DNA from: an uncultured Lachnospiraceae bacterium
GTDB lineage: Bacteria; Bacillota; Clostridia; Lachnospirales; Lachnospiraceae
DNA length: 64,000 nucleotides
NCBI GenBank assembly: GCA_944381635.1
Contig: CALWLY010000004.1
Location: 47,596 to 111,595 of the forward strand
Direction of reading: 5' to 3'
Under the pieces are notes generated by a model that was not told the DNA's origin, searched no databases, and was given only the letters and a program-made list of their open reading frames with translations. Positions 62,188 to 64,000 of the stretch are shown here, one piece after another (position 1 is the stretch's first letter; every line of letters starts with the position of its first letter). Position numbers and translations under genes: made by a program.

Positions 62188-63411
62188 TTATTTCACAAGC
62201 ACTCTTTTGAAGTTCTTTTTACCGCGTTTTACTACGATGCCTTCTCCTCCAAGATCTTCGCCTGCGTAAAGCTTTCTGAAGTCATCCACCTTATCGCCAT
62301 CCACGGAAACACCGCCCTGTTCTACAGCGCGTCTTCCTTCGGAACGTGATTTTACAAGTCCAGATTTTACGAGGATGTCCAGAATATCAATATTTCCATC
62401 CGTCAGATCTGCTTCCGTAAGCTCTGTGGTAGGCATTTCTGCGGCATTTCCGCCTGTAAAAAGTGCCCGTGAGCTTTCCTGTGCTTTGACAGCTTCCTCC
62501 TCGCTGTGAACCAGCTTTGTAAGTTCATATGCCAGGATTTCTTTTGCCTGATTTAACTGGCTTCCTTCCCACTTATCCATCTCATCAATCTGCTCAAGAG
62601 GAAGGAAGGTCAGCATACGAATACATTTGAGAACGTCTGCATCCGCCACGTTTCTCCAGTACTGGTAAAATTCAAACGGAGATGTTTTATTGGGATCCAG
62701 CCATACAGCGCCCTTCTGTGTTTTTCCCATTTTCTTTCCTTCCGAATTTAACAGAAGTGTGATTGTCATAGCGTAAGCGTCTTTGCCCAGCTTACGGCGA
62801 ATCAGTTCGGTACCGCCCAGCATATTGGACCACTGATCATCGCCGCCAAACTGCATGTTGCAGCCGTAGTTTTTGTAAAGAGCCAGGAAATCGTAACTCT
62901 GCATGATCATGTAGTTAAATTCCAGAAAGCTTAATCCTTTTTCCATTCTCTGCTTGTAGCACTCTGCTCTCAGCATATTGTTGACGGAAAAGCATGCGCC
63001 CACTTCGCGCAGAAGTTCGATGTAATTTAAATTCATCAGCCAATCCGCATTGTTTACCATCAGCGCTTTTCCATCAGAAAAATCAATGAACTTGCTCATC
63101 TGTTTTTTAAAGCATTCAATGTTATGATCAATCTGTTCTTTTGTAAGCATGGAGCGCATATCGCTTCTTCCGGAAGGATCTCCGATCATTCCGGTACCGC
63201 CGCCCAGGAGAGCTATCGGCTTGTTTCCTGCCATCTGCAGACGTTTCATCAGGCAAAGCGCCATAAAATGTCCTACATGAAGGCTGTCAGCCGTAGGATC
63301 AAAACCGATATAAAAGGTAGCCTTTCCGTTGTTGATCAGTTCACGGATTTCTTTCTCATCGGTCAGCTGTGCAAGAAGTCCTCTTGCCTTTAATTCCTCA
63401 AAAATTTGCAT
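62188..63411 (-). CDS. tyrS: Tyrosyl-tRNA synthetase
   Basis: 407 residues. LHVGHFMALCLMKR (HIGH equivalent), GGDDQWSNMLGGTELIRR (tyrosine and tRNA site), KMGKTQKGAVWLD (KMSKS equivalent) and a C-terminal S4 domain (VKSGLVKSRSEGRRAVEQGGVSVDGDKV). RBS GGAGGAAGAGAACC. Controlled by a T-box; a dispersed repeat lies between the T-box terminator and the start codon. Confidence 0.97.
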   Translation of the reverse strand: MQIFEELKARGLLAQLTDEKEIRELINNGKATFYIGFDPTADSLHVGHFMALCLMKRLQMAGNKPIALLGGGTGMIGDPSGRSDMRSMLTKEQIDHNIECFKKQMSKFIDFSDGKALMVNNADWLMNLNYIELLREVGACFSVNNMLRAECYKQRMEKGLSFLEFNYMIMQSYDFLALYKNYGCNMQFGGDDQWSNMLGGTELIRRKLGKDAYAMTITLLLNSEGKKMGKTQKGAVWLDPNKTSPFEFYQYWRNVADADVLKCIRMLTFLPLEQIDEMDKWEGSQLNQAKEILAYELTKLVHSEEEAVKAQESSRALFTGGNAAEMPTTELTEADLTDGNIDILDILVKSGLVKSRSEGRRAVEQGGVSVDGDKVDDFRKLYAGEDLGGEGIVVKRGKKNFKRVLVK

Positions 63412-63439
63412 GGTTCTCTTCCTCCATTTTCTCTAATAA

Positions 63440-63571
63440 AAAGTGTGCGCTTTGGCGTACACTCGCGTCGAGCGCGATTGCCGTCAGGCAATGGCTGCTT
63501 TTCGCGTGAGTGCGCATCCACAGCGAAACGTTTTTATACGACAGGAAAGGAACTTTCTGTCGTATAAAAAA
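63440..63571. repeat. Dispersed structured repeat, copy R5 (body type A), inside the tyrS leader
   Basis: GTGTGCGC/GCGTACAC hairpin (one mismatch), ATTGCC/GGCAAT hairpin with GCGC flanks, GCATCCACAGCGAAACG, then the palindrome ATACGACAGGAAAG/ACTTTCTGTCGTAT. Its A/T edge is the U-tract of the T-box terminator, so the repeat is transcribed as part of the tyrS mRNA. Confidence 0.85.
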
Positions 63572-63862
63572 ACTCCGTCCCTTTACTTTCATAAAAGGAC
63601 GGAGTATATTTCCCGTGTTACCACCTTATTTCGCCGGCTGCTCACACAGCCTGCCTCATGAAGTACGGCTCTTTCCGACAGTAAGCCGGTCAAACGATAC
63701 TTCTGCATGATAACGGATGCTGCCGTCGCAGCCTACTGGCCAATGGCGTTTGGTGCGAAGCTCCGGGATGTATTCAAACCAGCTTTCCTCTGCGCCTCTC
63801 ATCTTCCGGCTGCTTTCTGTAGATTCCCACTGCTTTTACTTCTTCCCATCTTTGCTTATTGC
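63572..63862 (-). promoter_or_regulatory. Tyrosine T-box riboswitch
   Basis: On the minus strand the T-box sequence AAGGTGGTAACACGGG (63612-63627) is followed by the terminator ACTCCGTCC/GGACGGAGT (63597-63605 with 63572-63580) and T7. In stem I the specifier loop reads GAATACATC with UAC (63770-63772), a tyrosine codon, which fits the downstream tyrS. Uncharged tRNA-Tyr binding would favour the antiterminator. The promoter was not identified with confidence. Confidence 0.92.
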
Positions 63863-64000
63863 TCATGTGGTTGTTATATCGCAGTTTTTATAAGGAAATT
63901 CTTATCGTATAAAATTACATTTCCTAACTTAAACTTCCCACACCAACATGGTGTGCTGAACCTTGAAAATTCAATATTTCAGCCAATAAAAAAGGCATAA
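63863..64000. other. Right edge, upstream of the T-box
   Basis: Contains a CACACC-AACAT-GGTGTG hairpin (63939-63955) that could end a minus-strand gene lying beyond the window, and a TATACG/GGAAAT stretch (63888-63915) that recalls the dispersed palindrome but is too degenerate to call. No gene is seen. Confidence 0.4.

Noticed and set aside
3083..63571. CRISPR array
   Set aside because: The repeats are dispersed tens of kb apart, not regularly spaced, and there are no cas genes.
63398..63592. Small ORFs across repeats R2, R3, R5 and R6 (sharing phrases such as ASVRQ or ESRIARF)
   Set aside because: They are translations of the dispersed repeats and terminators; the similarity between them comes from the repeat DNA.
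1..64000. tRNA or rRNA genes, prophage structural genes, origin of replication
   Set aside because: No cloverleaf, rRNA signature, phage structural protein or DnaA-box cluster was seen; a tRNAscan or barrnap run would settle this.

Overview
The window looks like a chromosomal stretch of a low-to-mid GC Gram-positive gut anaerobe, most probably a Lachnospiraceae member of the Blautia/Mediterraneibacter type. The reasons are the Firmicutes housekeeping clusters, an [FeFe]-hydrogenase fused to a rubrerythrin, a T-box and a c-di-GMP riboswitch, PASTA kinase and PadR/HAAS envelope genes, and strong AGGAGG ribosome binding sites. The genus is an inference from protein style; no rRNA is present. Almost all genes lie on the minus strand, so operons read from high to low coordinates.

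Region by region: 1-3.2 kb is decaying (a broken iron alcohol dehydrogenase, a MutS2-like gene split by an in-frame TGA, a stump of an ABC permease). 3.2-3.55 kb holds a promoter-to-terminator unit without a convincing protein. 3.6-10.3 kb has a lipoprotein, the hydrogenase-rubrerythrin fusion behind a c-di-GMP-I riboswitch, MTA/SAH nucleosidase, a YdcF protein and an XRE-aminotransferase fusion with iterated putative operators. 10.4-15 kb is the start of the division/cell-wall cluster (mraZ-rsmH-ftsL-PBP) with MraZ boxes, followed by ychF. 16.6-27.05 kb is an accessory island of short, often overlapping genes (YezG/DUF600 and ankyrin proteins, lipoproteins, small membrane proteins). It holds gene fragments, a 273-bp MITE, a duplicated junction and an IS1202-type element, and is flanked by a 20-bp direct repeat. 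27.2-33.2 kb is a carbohydrate locus: an AraC regulator divergent from a beta-helix protein plus a CUT1 importer lacking its ATPase. 33.4-37.3 kb has small metabolic genes, a phospholipase D protein and a radical SAM protein. 37.6-49.8 kb is a conserved core block (murE, priA, def, fmt, Zn peptidase, rsmB, rlmN, PP2C, PASTA kinase, rsgA). 49.9-55.2 kb is an antibiotic-tolerance patch: an Lsa-type ABC-F gene and a Mef-like MFS gene, each with a long attenuator-like leader. 55.3-63.4 kb holds VWA/MoxR, metF, PadR/HAAS-DUF4097, a DMT transporter, an endonuclease/phosphatase-fold protein and tyrS behind a tyrosine T-box.

The least expected signal is a dispersed structured repeat (six clear copies plus one degenerate). 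Each clear copy ends in the same A/T-rich palindrome, whose arms differ between copies by compensating changes. In most copies the palindrome is fused to the U-tract of an intrinsic terminator, including the T-box terminator of tyrS. Two body types are joined to this common palindrome. Other points worth checking are c-di-GMP control of a hydrogenase-rubrerythrin, and the orphan immunity-like island with its MITE, whose empty target site is preserved in a paralogue in the same window.
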